Source of the DNA: an uncultured Dialister sp.
Lineage (GTDB): Bacteria; Bacillota; Negativicutes; Veillonellales; Dialisteraceae
NCBI GenBank assembly: GCA_900314595.1
Contig: OMVW01000049.1
Span: forward strand, 1-20,422
Direction: 5' to 3'
DNA length: 20,422 bases
In this document: in pieces, positions 13,776 through 20,422 of the stretch
How positions within the stretch are numbered: the first letter of the stretch is position 1
Layout: each line of letters opens with the position of its first letter
Program-made: the position numbers and the translations under genes
Notes under the pieces: model-generated
Told to the model about the DNA's origin: nothing
Database searches by the model: none
What the model saw: only the letters and a program-made list of their open reading frames with translations

Positions 13776-13932
13776 AAAAAGGCGCGCTTTCAGATTTTTC
13801 GCGCGCCACCTTCCCGACAATCCCGATCATCCCGAGATTCCCGATATCCCCGATTCAAAAGTCAATCGCCCATATAGTCCCCTTCCGACTATAAGTCCGT
13901 CATCATACTCCCACCCCGATTCAAAAGTCAAT
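13776..13932 (-). repeat. Mosaic repeat, copy 8 (inverted)
   Basis: Hairpin GGCGCGC-N13-GCGCGCC (13781-13807), CACCTTCCCGAC, then 9-bp units AATCCCGAT, CATCCCGAG, ATTCCCGAT, ATCCCCGAT, and TTCAAAAGTCAAT. Bases 13858-13932 resemble, inverted, 20288-20352, including the short GACTTATAGT-type stretch. Confidence 0.75.
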
Positions 13933-13953
13933 GAAAATGAAAGGTTCCATATG

Positions 13954-13984
13954 AAAAAGGCGCCACTGTAACTTCGGGCCGCCT
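13954..13984 (-). terminator. Terminator of the kinase gene
   Basis: On the - strand AGGCGGCC (13977-13984) pairs with GGCGCCT (13958-13964) with one bulge, and is followed by TTTTTC. Confidence 0.65.
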
Positions 13985-13991
13985 CTGATTT

Positions 13992-14019
13992 CTAATCACT
14001 AACAACTAAAAACTAATGA
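13992..14019 (-). repeat. Heptamer tract between kinase stop codon and terminator
   Basis: On the + strand: CTAATCA, CTAACAA, CTAAAAA, CTAATGA. On the coding strand TAG occurs every 7 bp, covering all three frames. It starts 6 nt after the kinase stop codon. Confidence 0.75.
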
Positions 14020-14025
14020 CTCACT

Positions 14026-14739
14026 TCACCCCAGCAGGTCATACAGTTTCTTCACGGAATCGATGTCTTTCATGTGGAAGGGGGAGAGGTCATGGGTGAG
14101 CCGGCCGATGATATTGTGTTTTTTGAGGAACCGGCGGGCTTCTTCGATGGTATTTCCTCCGCCGTTTTCTTTGTAGCCGTTGAAAAGGGCCCGGATGCGT
14201 TCTTTTTCTTCGTCGTAGTTTTCCCGGTAGACGCCCTGCATGAGGAGGAGGAAGTCGATGGCTTTCTGTTCTTCTCTGTCATAGGAGTAGAGTCGGTTTT
14301 CCCAGTCCAGGAAGGTGAGTTTCCCGTCTTTCCAGGTGATGTCCCGGAGGGCCGGACGGCCGTGGACGATGCCTGAGGCGTGGAGGGCAGCGAGGGCTCT
14401 TCCCGTCTCTTCGAGAAGATCCTCTTTTTCTCCTTCTGCTTTGGGGGAGTCCAGCCATTTTTTCAGGGTGGGGCCTCCGTCTTTTGTGACCATGTAGTCC
14501 GGAGTCAGCAGGGTAATAGCCGGTACCAGTTCCGGATGGGCCTGTCCGGCGATGGTCATGCGGGCGATTTCGTAGTAGAATTCTTTTTCTACGGAATATT
14601 TCACCAGCTGGTTCCGCCCGTTTCCAAGTTTCCGCTTGATCCAGTATTTCTCATTGTCCAGATCAAAGCTGATGATTCGTTTCGACGGATTTTCGCGGAT
14701 CAGCTGATCCGCCATCCTCCTGATTTTTTCCTCTTCCAT
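14026..14739 (-). CDS. Small Kdo/WaaP-like (RIO/LPS kinase superfamily) kinase or pseudokinase
   Basis: 237 residues. The protein-kinase-like fold is suggested by WIKRK (Lys near 35-37, candidate ATP lysine), E53 in an alpha-C-like helix, and HGRPALRDITW (H126 to about W136) at the catalytic loop. LTFLDWEN has D145 at the DFG position. Lipopolysaccharide-core or Kdo kinases of this type usually read HGD or HxD at the loop; here Arg128 replaces that Asp and D133 sits where an Asn is common. Activity is therefore uncertain. Soluble, no signal peptide. ATG 14739 is chosen because AAGAGGTC lies just upstream; a longer in-frame start at 14793 has no ribosome binding site. It stands alone, with promoter and terminator. 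Confidence 0.75.
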   Translation of the reverse strand: MEEEKIRRMADQLIRENPSKRIISFDLDNEKYWIKRKLGNGRNQLVKYSVEKEFYYEIARMTIAGQAHPELVPAITLLTPDYMVTKDGGPTLKKWLDSPKAEGEKEDLLEETGRALAALHASGIVHGRPALRDITWKDGKLTFLDWENRLYSYDREEQKAIDFLLLMQGVYRENYDEEKERIRALFNGYKENGGGNTIEEARRFLKKHNIIGRLTHDLSPFHMKDIDSVKKLYDLLG

Positions 14740-14793
14740 AATGACCTCTTTTAGCAGGTATGCAGGCTGAAAAAGCCTGTTGAGCATATTCAT

Positions 14794-14822
14794 ATTTTAT
14801 CAGATATGTAAGGTTATGGTAA
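14794..14822 (-). promoter_or_regulatory. Promoter of the kinase gene
   Basis: On the - strand TTACCA (14817-14822), a 17-bp spacer and TAAAAT (14794-14799). Confidence 0.45.
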
Positions 14823-14871
14823 GAGGAATGTAAGGAAAAGTGCTGTCTTTTCCCTTTTCTGCACTATGTCA

Positions 14872-14913
14872 CTAAGCGCTAACTACTAAGTGCTGACTGC
14901 CAACTGCTAAAAA
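14872..14913. repeat. Heptamer tract between divergent kinase and AGCS 3 genes
   Basis: Six 7-bp units in register: CTAAGCG, CTAACTA, CTAAGTG, CTGACTG, CCAACTG, CTAAAAA. Unlike the other CTAA-type tracts it lies between two gene starts. Confidence 0.75.
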
Positions 14914-14941
14914 TACCCGCTTCTCCGTAAAGTTTATTTCT

Positions 14942-14969
14942 TTGTGATTCCCCGTAAACCGTGTATAAT
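14942..14969 (+). promoter_or_regulatory. Promoter of AGCS gene 3
   Basis: TTGTGA (14942-14947), a 16-bp spacer and perfect TATAAT (14964-14969). The leader to the start codon is only about 35 nt, too short for a riboswitch. Confidence 0.65.
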
Positions 14970-15012
14970 AAAATCGATATATAAATTTGCATGGATTCGG
15001 GGAGGTGAGGAA

Positions 15013-16410
15013 ATGGATATCACGCCGCTGGACGGGCTGGCTGCCATGGACCGGGTGATCTGGGGGCCGGTGATGCTCATCCTGCTTCTGGGGACGGGGA
15101 TTTACCTGACCTTTACTCTCCGTTTCCTGACCTGGCGCCATCTGCCGTCTGCGCTGAAGCAGGCCTTTTCTCGTCCTTCTTTCGTGAAAAGGAAAGGGGC
15201 CGGCGACGTCTCTCCTTTTGCAGCCCTCATGACGGCTCTGGCAGGGACGATCGGCACGGGAAATATCGTGGGCGTAGCGACGGCCATGTTTGCCGGGGGA
15301 CCGGGGGCTCTGGTATGGATGTGGATTTCCGCGCTCTTTGGTCTCTCCACCCGTTTTTCCGAATGTCTCCTCGCTTTCAAGTACAGGGAAGTGAACGGCC
15401 GGGGTGAAATCAAGGGCGGTCCCATGTTTACCATGAAGAATGGCATCAAAAACCGCCGGCTCGGACTCCTCATGGGTGGTTTCTTTGCCTTTTTTACAGT
15501 GATCGCATCTTTCGGCCTTGGAAATATGACCCAGGCCAATTCCATCGCTTCCGCCGTGGAGGCTTCTTTCGGCTCGGATCCCACAGTGACAGGCGTGGTG
15601 CTCATGTTCCTCACGATTATCATCGTGGTGGGAGGCATCACTTCTATTTCCAGGGTTTCCTCGGTGGTGGTGCCGGCTATGGCCATTTTCTATGTGGCTG
15701 CCGGGCTTCTCTGCCTGATTCTGAATTATAGAAATATACCGCAGGGTCTCTACCTGATTTTCATGATGGCTTTTGATCCTTCCGCCGTTTCCGGCGGAGT
15801 GATGGGCACCATGACAGTATCTGTCATGAATGCCATGCGTTACGGGATTTCCCGGGGCTGCTTCTCCAATGAGGCAGGCCTGGGGTCTACCGCGATTTCC
15901 GCCGCAGCCTCTGCTACTGATGAACCGGCCAGGCAGGGCTATATTTCCATGACCGGTACGTTCATCGATACGCTCATCGTCTGCTCCATTACCGGCCTTG
16001 TCATCGCCTCTTCCGGCGTGCTGGGGATGGCGGGTCCTGATGGAAATCCCCTGACCGGTGTGGCTCTCACCATGGCTGCCTTTTCCGCTCAGCTGGGCCA
16101 CATGGGAAGGTCCATCGTCACCGTGGGGATCATCCTTTTCGCCTACTCCACCATCCTGGGCTGGGAATACAATGGCGAGAAGGCCTGGGAATACCTTCTG
16201 GGCACTTATAAATATAACATTATATATAGGTCCGTTTTTTCCATCGTCGTCTTCGCAGGGGCTGTCCTCTCCCTGGACTACGTGTGGAGTCTTTCCGATA
16301 TCGCCAATGCCCTCATGGCCATTCCGAATCTCATTTCCCTCATCCTGCTCTCTCCCGTCATCCGGGAGGAAGCGTTTGCGTTTGAGAGGGAAAGGGAGCT
16401 GAAGAAGTAG
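15013..16410 (+). CDS. AGCS-family alanine/glycine:cation symporter 3
   Basis: 465 residues with all AGCS signatures: GTGNIVGVATAM, GGPGALVWMWISA, SNEAGLGSTAI, SMTGTFIDT and LGWEYNGEKAWEYL. It is a multi-pass inner-membrane carrier for Gly/Ala with a cation by family. It is closest to AGCS 2 over its whole length but lacks that protein's charged tail. ATG 15013 is chosen for GGGGAGGTGAGG directly upstream; an in-frame GTG at 14944 falls inside the promoter. It is the only one of the four AGCS genes here without a glycine riboswitch, so it is probably expressed on another cue. No clear terminator follows. Confidence 0.93.
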   Translation: MDITPLDGLAAMDRVIWGPVMLILLLGTGIYLTFTLRFLTWRHLPSALKQAFSRPSFVKRKGAGDVSPFAALMTALAGTIGTGNIVGVATAMFAGGPGALVWMWISALFGLSTRFSECLLAFKYREVNGRGEIKGGPMFTMKNGIKNRRLGLLMGGFFAFFTVIASFGLGNMTQANSIASAVEASFGSDPTVTGVVLMFLTIIIVVGGITSISRVSSVVVPAMAIFYVAAGLLCLILNYRNIPQGLYLIFMMAFDPSAVSGGVMGTMTVSVMNAMRYGISRGCFSNEAGLGSTAISAAASATDEPARQGYISMTGTFIDTLIVCSITGLVIASSGVLGMAGPDGNPLTGVALTMAAFSAQLGHMGRSIVTVGIILFAYSTILGWEYNGEKAWEYLLGTYKYNIIYRSVFSIVVFAGAVLSLDYVWSLSDIANALMAIPNLISLILLSPVIREEAFAFERERELKK

Positions 16411-16440
16411 ATGGAAATAAAGAAAACTGTAATTGGATAG

Positions 16441-16560
16441 AACTTTTGAATCGGGATTGCCGGGAATATCGGGAATGGTTTCGGGAGACCCGGGGAGTCG
16501 GCGCTGCTTTTGCAGCGTCTATTTTTATTGGGGATTTGTGCATTCGGGGGGACTGAAGTG
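16441..16560 (+). repeat. Mosaic repeat, copy 6 (front half)
   Basis: ACTTTTGAATCGGGA, then 9-bp units TTGCCGGGA and ATATCGGGA, a 12-mer, GACCCGGGG, the hairpin CGCTGC-TTTT-GCAGCG (16502-16517), and TTTTTATTGGGGATTTGTGCA. The loop here is TTTT instead of TGAT. Confidence 0.7.
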
Positions 16561-16588
16561 TTCAACTCCAAAGATTTCTATCGCCCGG

Positions 16589-16925
16589 GTCGGACAGGAA
16601 AGCCGGACAAATACGAAAAAGTACCAGACACAAAAGCCTCAAAAGTTCAAGTCGGAAGGGCAGGCCAGACGAATACGAAAAGCTTCGAGTGCAAAAGCCT
16701 CAAAAGCTCAAGTCGGAAGGGCAGGCCGGACGAATACGAAAAGCTTCGAGTGCAAAAGCCTCAAAACAAAAGCCTCAAAAGCTCAAGTCGGAAGGGCAGG
16801 CCAGACGAATACGAAAAAGCTTCGAGTGCAAAAGCCTCAAAAGCTCAAGTCGGACAGGCAGGCCGGACGAATACGAAAAAGCTCCAGGTACAAAGCTTCC
16901 AATGTACAAGCCGAAAAGGCAGGCA
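16589..16925 (+). repeat. Minisatellite, five 61-75 bp units plus a partial
   Basis: Units start at 16589, 16651, 16712, 16787, 16849 and 16910 (partial), spaced 62, 61, 75, 62 and 61 bp. Each has GTCGGANAGG, GGACGAATACGAAAA, a HindIII-like AAGCTT in most, and AAAGCCTCAAAAGCTCAAG. The 75-bp unit carries an internal duplication of the AAAGCCTCAAAA part. The + strand is open in all three frames across the array because 61 is not a multiple of 3. No start with a ribosome binding site is seen, so I do not call a gene. Confidence 0.9.
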
Positions 16926-16983
16926 GTAAAGACTATGTATCCCATAAATTATAATATAGAGCTTATAACGCACATGAATTATA

Positions 16984-17032
16984 AAGTATTTGATTCATAG
17001 ATACATATATAAGCATGAATCATTTCATACTT
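16984..17032. promoter_or_regulatory. Dyad upstream of the DAACS promoter
   Basis: AAGTAT plus TGATTCAT (16984-16998) and ATGAATCA plus ATACTT (17015-17032) form an imperfect inverted repeat just upstream of the -35 at 17037. It could be an operator or a hairpin; no regulator is identified. Confidence 0.4.
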
Positions 17033-17036
17033 CTAT

Positions 17037-17065
17037 TTGTTTTTCTGCATATATTTCACTATAAT
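17037..17065 (+). promoter_or_regulatory. Promoter of the DAACS symporter gene
   Basis: TTGTTT (17037-17042), a 17-bp spacer and perfect TATAAT (17060-17065). Confidence 0.65.
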
Positions 17066-17094
17066 AAAGGCAAAATTGGAAAGGGGGAGATTGT

Positions 17095-18294
17095 ATGAAT
17101 CTTTCTGTACAAATTTTCCTGTCCCTGGTGCTCTCCGTAGTCGTAGGGCTGCTTCTTGGGGACGGGGCCGTGGGGCCGGTGAAGACCTGGATTGCGCCGA
17201 TTGGCTCCATGTTTATCAGCCTCATCAAGATGATGATCGTTCCGGTCGTTTTCTGTTCCCTGGTAGTCGGCATGACTTCCATGGGGGATATGAAGAAACT
17301 GGGCCGTATCGGAATCAAAACTCTTTGCATTTATCTCATTACTACAGCCATTGCCATTGCTATCGGGTTTGCAGTGGCCGGAGTCTTTCAGCCGGGTATC
17401 GGCATGGCTCTTCCGACGGCAGCTGCTCCTAAGGTGAAAGAAGCGCCCACGATCATGCAGGTTTTCCTGAATATGATTCCATCGAATCCGATTGCTTCCA
17501 TGGCCAAGGCGGATATCCTGCCGATTATCATTTTTGCACTTTTCGTTGGGGCGGGCATTATTTCCCTGGGCGGAAAGAAAGCGGATATCCTCATCAATTT
17601 CTTTGATGCTTCCGCAGAAGTATGCTACCGCATCATCGGCATGATCATGAAGATTGCCCCTATCGGCGTATTCTGCCTCCTCATGCCGGTCGTCGTACAG
17701 AACGGCCCGAAAGTGCTTCTGCCTCTTATTTCCGTCATCCTCTGTATGGCTGTGGGGAGCGTCATCCACGCAGTCTGCATCTATTCATCCATTGCCGGGA
17801 TCGCTGCTCATATGAGCCCGCTCACATTTTTTCGGGGCATGTCGGAAGCCATGGCTATCGCCTTTACCACCTGTTCCTCGGCCGGCACCCTTCCGGTGAA
17901 TATGAAAAATGTCCAGACGAAGCTGGGCGTTCGCCGGGACATCGCATCCTTCGTCCTTCCGCTGGGCGCAACGATCAATATGGATGGGACCGCTCTCTAC
18001 ATGGGCATCTGCTCCCTCTTCATCGCTAACGTTTACGGAATCCCGCTGACCATGGATCAGATGATGATGATCATTCTCACCGGTACTCTTGCATCCATCG
18101 GTACCGCAGGCGTTCCGGGAGGCGGCCTCATCATGCTGGCCATGGTCCTCCAGTCCGTAGGACTTCCGATGGAAGGCCTGGCCCTCGTAGCCGGCATCGA
18201 CAGAGTGCTTGATATGTTCCGCACCTGCCTCAATATCACCGGCGACGCAGCGGTAGCAGTGGCTATCAATGCGACGGAAGCAGAAAAAGAATAA
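17095..18294 (+). CDS. DAACS-family acidic amino acid (or C4-dicarboxylate):cation symporter
   Basis: 399 residues, the usual length for bacterial GltP/GltT/DctA-type carriers, with eight membrane helices and two re-entrant hairpins. Signatures: SSAGT (261-265) in hairpin 1, NMDGT (295-299) on TM7, GTAGVPGGG (336-344) in hairpin 2. TM8 has D369, D373, R376, T377, N380 and D384 at the spacing of the archaeal GltPh substrate/Na+ site. R376 sits where GltPh Arg397 binds the side-chain carboxylate, which favours Asp/Glu or dicarboxylate over neutral amino acids. AGGGGGAG precedes ATG 17095. Monocistronic with its own promoter; no clear terminator before the next promoter. Confidence 0.92.
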   Translation: MNLSVQIFLSLVLSVVVGLLLGDGAVGPVKTWIAPIGSMFISLIKMMIVPVVFCSLVVGMTSMGDMKKLGRIGIKTLCIYLITTAIAIAIGFAVAGVFQPGIGMALPTAAAPKVKEAPTIMQVFLNMIPSNPIASMAKADILPIIIFALFVGAGIISLGGKKADILINFFDASAEVCYRIIGMIMKIAPIGVFCLLMPVVVQNGPKVLLPLISVILCMAVGSVIHAVCIYSSIAGIAAHMSPLTFFRGMSEAMAIAFTTCSSAGTLPVNMKNVQTKLGVRRDIASFVLPLGATINMDGTALYMGICSLFIANVYGIPLTMDQMMMIILTGTLASIGTAGVPGGGLIMLAMVLQSVGLPMEGLALVAGIDRVLDMFRTCLNITGDAAVAVAINATEAEKE

Positions 18295-18356
18295 GGCGGC
18301 CATTCTAAAAGAAATATGAAATGAAGTATACAATTTTAGAACAAGTAAAAATATTG

Positions 18357-18385
18357 TTGTATATTTTAAAATGATAGTGTATAAT
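18357..18385 (+). promoter_or_regulatory. Promoter of AGCS gene 4
   Basis: TTGTAT (18357-18362), a 17-bp spacer and perfect TATAAT (18380-18385). The start point would be about 20 nt before the riboswitch. Confidence 0.75.
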
Positions 18386-18411
18386 GGCTGTGTCAATTAT
18401 ATATCGCTGGA

Positions 18412-18571
18412 TGAAGCATGCGGAAAAAGACGAAAGTCTGCCGAAGGAGTAACACTATCAGGCGTTCCATGAACACGAAACTGCATGCAGACAGATCTCT
18501 GGAGAGCCCCGTGATCGGGCGCCGAAGGTGACAAGGCAGGAGCCGAAATCTCTCAGGCAAAAGGACAGAGC
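18412..18571 (+). promoter_or_regulatory. Tandem glycine riboswitch 3
   Basis: Aptamer 1: GCATGC/GCATGC P1, GCCGAAGGAGTAAC, CAGGCG. Aptamer 2: CGCCGAAGGTGACAAGG and CTCTCAGGCAAAAGGACAG. CTCTG (18498-18502) and CAGAG (18566-18570) form P1 of aptamer 2. Confidence 0.95.
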
Positions 18572-18604
18572 TGGTGGAAATGACGCCGGCTCTGTTTTTA
18601 TTTT
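18566..18604 (+). terminator. Riboswitch-controlled terminator before AGCS gene 4
   Basis: CAGAGCTGG (18566-18574) pairs with CCGGCTCTG (18586-18594, one G-U), followed by TTTTTATTTT. Its 5' arm is the same CAGAG that closes P1 of aptamer 2, so glycine binding should prevent this terminator (an ON switch). Confidence 0.85.
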
Positions 18605-18678
18605 CAGAACCGGCGGTTTTATTTCGAAAGATTTTCCCCTGGGGGGAGGAAAATCTTCGGAAAATGGGAGGAATTCAC

Positions 18679-20064
18679 ATGTTAGCAGACGTATTGAATC
18701 AGATCGACAGCATCGTATGGGGTCCCTGGCTCCTGGTGCTGCTGGTGGGGACCGGCGTGTACCTGTCCATCCGCCTGGGTTTCCTGCAGGTCATGAAGCT
18801 GCCCCGGGCACTGAAGCTGATTTTCTTTGCCAGGAATAAGGGGGACGGAGATATCGACTCCTTCAAAGCCCTCTGCACGGCTCTGGCAGCGACAGTGGGC
18901 ACAGGAAATATAGTAGGCGTGGCCACGGCCATCAAACTGGGCGGCCCGGGAGCCCTCTTCTGGATGTGGCTCGCTGCCTTCTTCGGTATGGCCACCAAGT
19001 ATTCCGAAGGATGCCTGGCCGTCAAATTCCGGGATGTAGATTCAAATGGAAATATTTCCGGCGGACCTATGTACTACATCGAAATGGGCCTGGGAAAGAA
19101 ATGGAAACCCCTGGCTGTAGCTTTCTCCATCTTCGGTGTCATGACTGCCATGCTCGGCAGCGGTACCACCACCCAGATGAATGCCATTATTTCCTCCGTC
19201 TACGCAGGCTTTGGCGTATCCACCTACATCACCTGTGCCATCATTACAGTCCTGGTAGCCATCATTACCTTCGGCGGACTCCAGTCTATTTCCAATACCG
19301 CCTCCAAAATCGTACCGGCCATGGCCGTCATCTACTTCGTACTGACCGTTATTTTCCTTGGAATGAATGCTTCCGCCCTGCCCCATGCAGTGGCTGAAGT
19401 CATCGATGGAGCCTTCAACGGAACAGCAGCTGCCGGCGGCTTTGCAGGAGCCACCATCATGCTCACCCTCCGGAGCGGTATCGCCCGGGGACTTTACTCC
19501 AACGAATCCGGCCTGGGCTCTGCGCCGATCGTAGCAGCTGCCGCCAAGACCAAATGGCCTGCCGAACAGGGACTCATCTCCATGACCGGCACCTTTATCG
19601 ATACCATTATCATTTGTACTTTGACCGGACTGACGATCATCGTCTCCGGCGTATGGATGGGCCCGGATAACGGGGCAGCCATGACCCAGGCAGCCTTTGC
19701 CACCAGCTATGGCCGGCTGGCGCCCTACATCCTCACCATCTCCCTCACCCTCTTTGCCTTCACCACGATTATCGGATGGAACTACTACGGTGAACGGTGC
19801 TGGGCCTACCTCTTCGGCACGAAGACCATCAAACTCTACCGCATCGGATACATCATCATCCTCGCCTCTGCCGTATTCATCAAACTCGAAGCCATTTGGG
19901 CCCTGGCAGATATCGTAAACGGCCTTATGGCCATCCCGAACCTCATCGCCCTCCTCGGCCTCTCCGGAGTGATTGTGGAAGAAACAAGGAAATACTTCTC
20001 CCACCTTGAAATCCGGGATGCCAAACTCAAAGCTTATAAAGCAAGAAAAATTGGGAAAGTGTGA
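18679..20064 (+). CDS. AGCS-family alanine/glycine:cation symporter 4
   Basis: 461 residues, multi-pass inner-membrane carrier with the AGCS signature GTGNIVGVATAI followed by GGPGALFWMWLAA. It also has SNESGLGSAPI, ISMTGTFIDT and IGWNYYGERCWAYL. It is most similar to AGCS 1 along its length, so the pair probably arose by duplication. ATG 18679 is chosen because GGGAGGA (18666-18672) precedes it; an in-frame upstream ATG lies inside the terminator. Controlled by riboswitch 3, with its own promoter and a strong terminator downstream. Family function: glycine/alanine uptake with Na+ or H+. Confidence 0.93.
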   Translation: MLADVLNQIDSIVWGPWLLVLLVGTGVYLSIRLGFLQVMKLPRALKLIFFARNKGDGDIDSFKALCTALAATVGTGNIVGVATAIKLGGPGALFWMWLAAFFGMATKYSEGCLAVKFRDVDSNGNISGGPMYYIEMGLGKKWKPLAVAFSIFGVMTAMLGSGTTTQMNAIISSVYAGFGVSTYITCAIITVLVAIITFGGLQSISNTASKIVPAMAVIYFVLTVIFLGMNASALPHAVAEVIDGAFNGTAAAGGFAGATIMLTLRSGIARGLYSNESGLGSAPIVAAAAKTKWPAEQGLISMTGTFIDTIIICTLTGLTIIVSGVWMGPDNGAAMTQAAFATSYGRLAPYILTISLTLFAFTTIIGWNYYGERCWAYLFGTKTIKLYRIGYIIILASAVFIKLEAIWALADIVNGLMAIPNLIALLGLSGVIVEETRKYFSHLEIRDAKLKAYKARKIGKV

Positions 20065-20070
20065 TGATTT

Positions 20071-20098
20071 AGTAGTTAGTTTTTAGCTCTTAGTAAAG
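20071..20098 (+). repeat. Heptamer tract between AGCS 4 stop codon and terminator
   Basis: AGTAGTT, AGTTTTT, AGCTCTT, AGTAAAG. TAG triplets begin at 20070, 20077, 20084 and 20091, exactly 7 bp apart, so stops fall in all three frames within 22 nt. Confidence 0.75.
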
Positions 20099-20127
20099 AG
20101 CCGGCTGTGCGGGCAGCCGGCTCTTTT
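20095..20127 (+). terminator. Terminator of AGCS gene 4
   Basis: A perfect 13-bp stem, AAAGAGCCGGCTG (20095-20107) with CAGCCGGCTCTTT (20114-20126), with a 6-nt loop. Its 3' arm ends in TTTT. Confidence 0.88.
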
Positions 20128-20140
20128 CATTTGGCCGGAA

Positions 20141-20422
20141 GGGATTGGGAATTGGGGATTGGGGGAAAAATATGGCTGGCTCCGCCAACCAATTTTTTGT
20201 AGTGCGCTCCGCGCACGGCCTTTGGCCATAAAAAAGTGGTAAGTGCGAAGTGATAAGTGGTAAGTGAAGGTGGCGGCCTGATGCGGCGGGAGTATGGATG
20301 ATGGACTTATAGTTGGAAGGAAACTATATGGTCAATTGACTTTTGAATCGGGGATATCGGGAATCTCGGGATTATCGGGGTTGTCGGGAAGGAGTACCGC
20401 TGATGCGGCACGAGTATATATG
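20141..20422 (+). repeat. Mosaic repeat, copy 7 (runs off the window)
   Basis: In order: heptamers GGGATTG, GGAATTG, GGGATTG (20141-20165), then the three-hairpin module (20173-20227). Next come heptamers AGTGGTA, AGTGCGA, AGTGATA, AGTGGTA, AGTGAAG (20235-20269), then GACTTTTGAATCGGGG with nonamers (about 20338-20392). Last is the hairpin CCGC-TGAT-GCGG (20397-20408) and an AT-rich end. No gene is supported after 20064. Confidence 0.82.

Noticed and set aside
13446..13877. Forward 143-codon open frame
   Set aside because: Overlaps the inverted mosaic repeat and hairpins; composition is repeat-like and no start signal is seen.
16589..16925. CRISPR array
   Set aside because: Units are contiguous and similar over their whole length, with no unique spacers, and no cas genes are in the window.
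16433..16954. Forward 173-codon open frame over the minisatellite
   Set aside because: All three frames are open there because the unit lacks stop codons; 61-bp units shift the frame each time, and no ribosome binding site precedes the start.

Overview
The window looks like chromosomal DNA of a low-to-medium GC Firmicute. Evidence: strong AGGAGG-type ribosome binding sites, sigma-A-type promoters with TATAAT boxes, tandem glycine riboswitches, and a perfect Spo0J/ParB-type parS site. A Kdo/WaaP-like small kinase, several amino-acid:Na+ symporters and no sugar genes would fit a diderm, amino-acid-using Negativicute (Dialister-like Veillonellaceae). That placement is an inference of moderate confidence; no marker gene is present.

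Layout. 1-352: repeats, parS and a promoter. 353-1486: Sel1-repeat protein. 1668-3008 and 3424-4623: two paralogous secreted SGNH/GDSL hydrolases with beta-sandwich N-terminal regions, separated by a composite repeat. 4624-5450: terminator, a cluster of DnaA-box-like sites and another composite repeat. 5451-6233 (-): ZIP-family metal transporter. 6538-6738: a membrane-protein remnant cut off by a repeat. 7175-11323: two AGCS alanine/glycine:cation symporters, each behind a tandem glycine riboswitch. 11329-12250: repeats and hairpins. 12262-13134 (-): multi-pass membrane protein of unknown function. 14026-14739 (-): Kdo/WaaP-like kinase. 15013-16410: third AGCS symporter, without riboswitch. 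16589-16925: 61-62 bp minisatellite. 17095-18294: acidic-amino-acid/dicarboxylate:cation symporter. 18412-20064: fourth AGCS symporter behind a third glycine riboswitch. 20065-20422: terminator and repeats.

How the genes work together. From 7.2 to 20.1 kb the region is an amino-acid uptake island: four AGCS carriers in two sequence subgroups (1+4 and 2+3) and one DAACS carrier. Three AGCS genes are under transcription-terminating glycine riboswitches, so the cell appears to tune glycine/alanine transport to internal glycine.

The most unusual content is intergenic. A mosaic repeat family fills most gaps. It is built from (i) degenerate direct repeats with a strict 7-bp or 9-bp period, (ii) a hairpin whose stem changes from copy to copy with compensating bases while a TGAT loop and flanks stay constant, (iii) a 132-bp core with 11-bp terminal inverted repeats, and (iv) a set of three adjacent small hairpins. 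A second class of heptamers, carrying TAG/TAA/TGA once per 7 bp and so closing all three frames, sits between the stop codon and the terminator of at least four genes. Together with parS and the DnaA boxes these are the main items for a second look.
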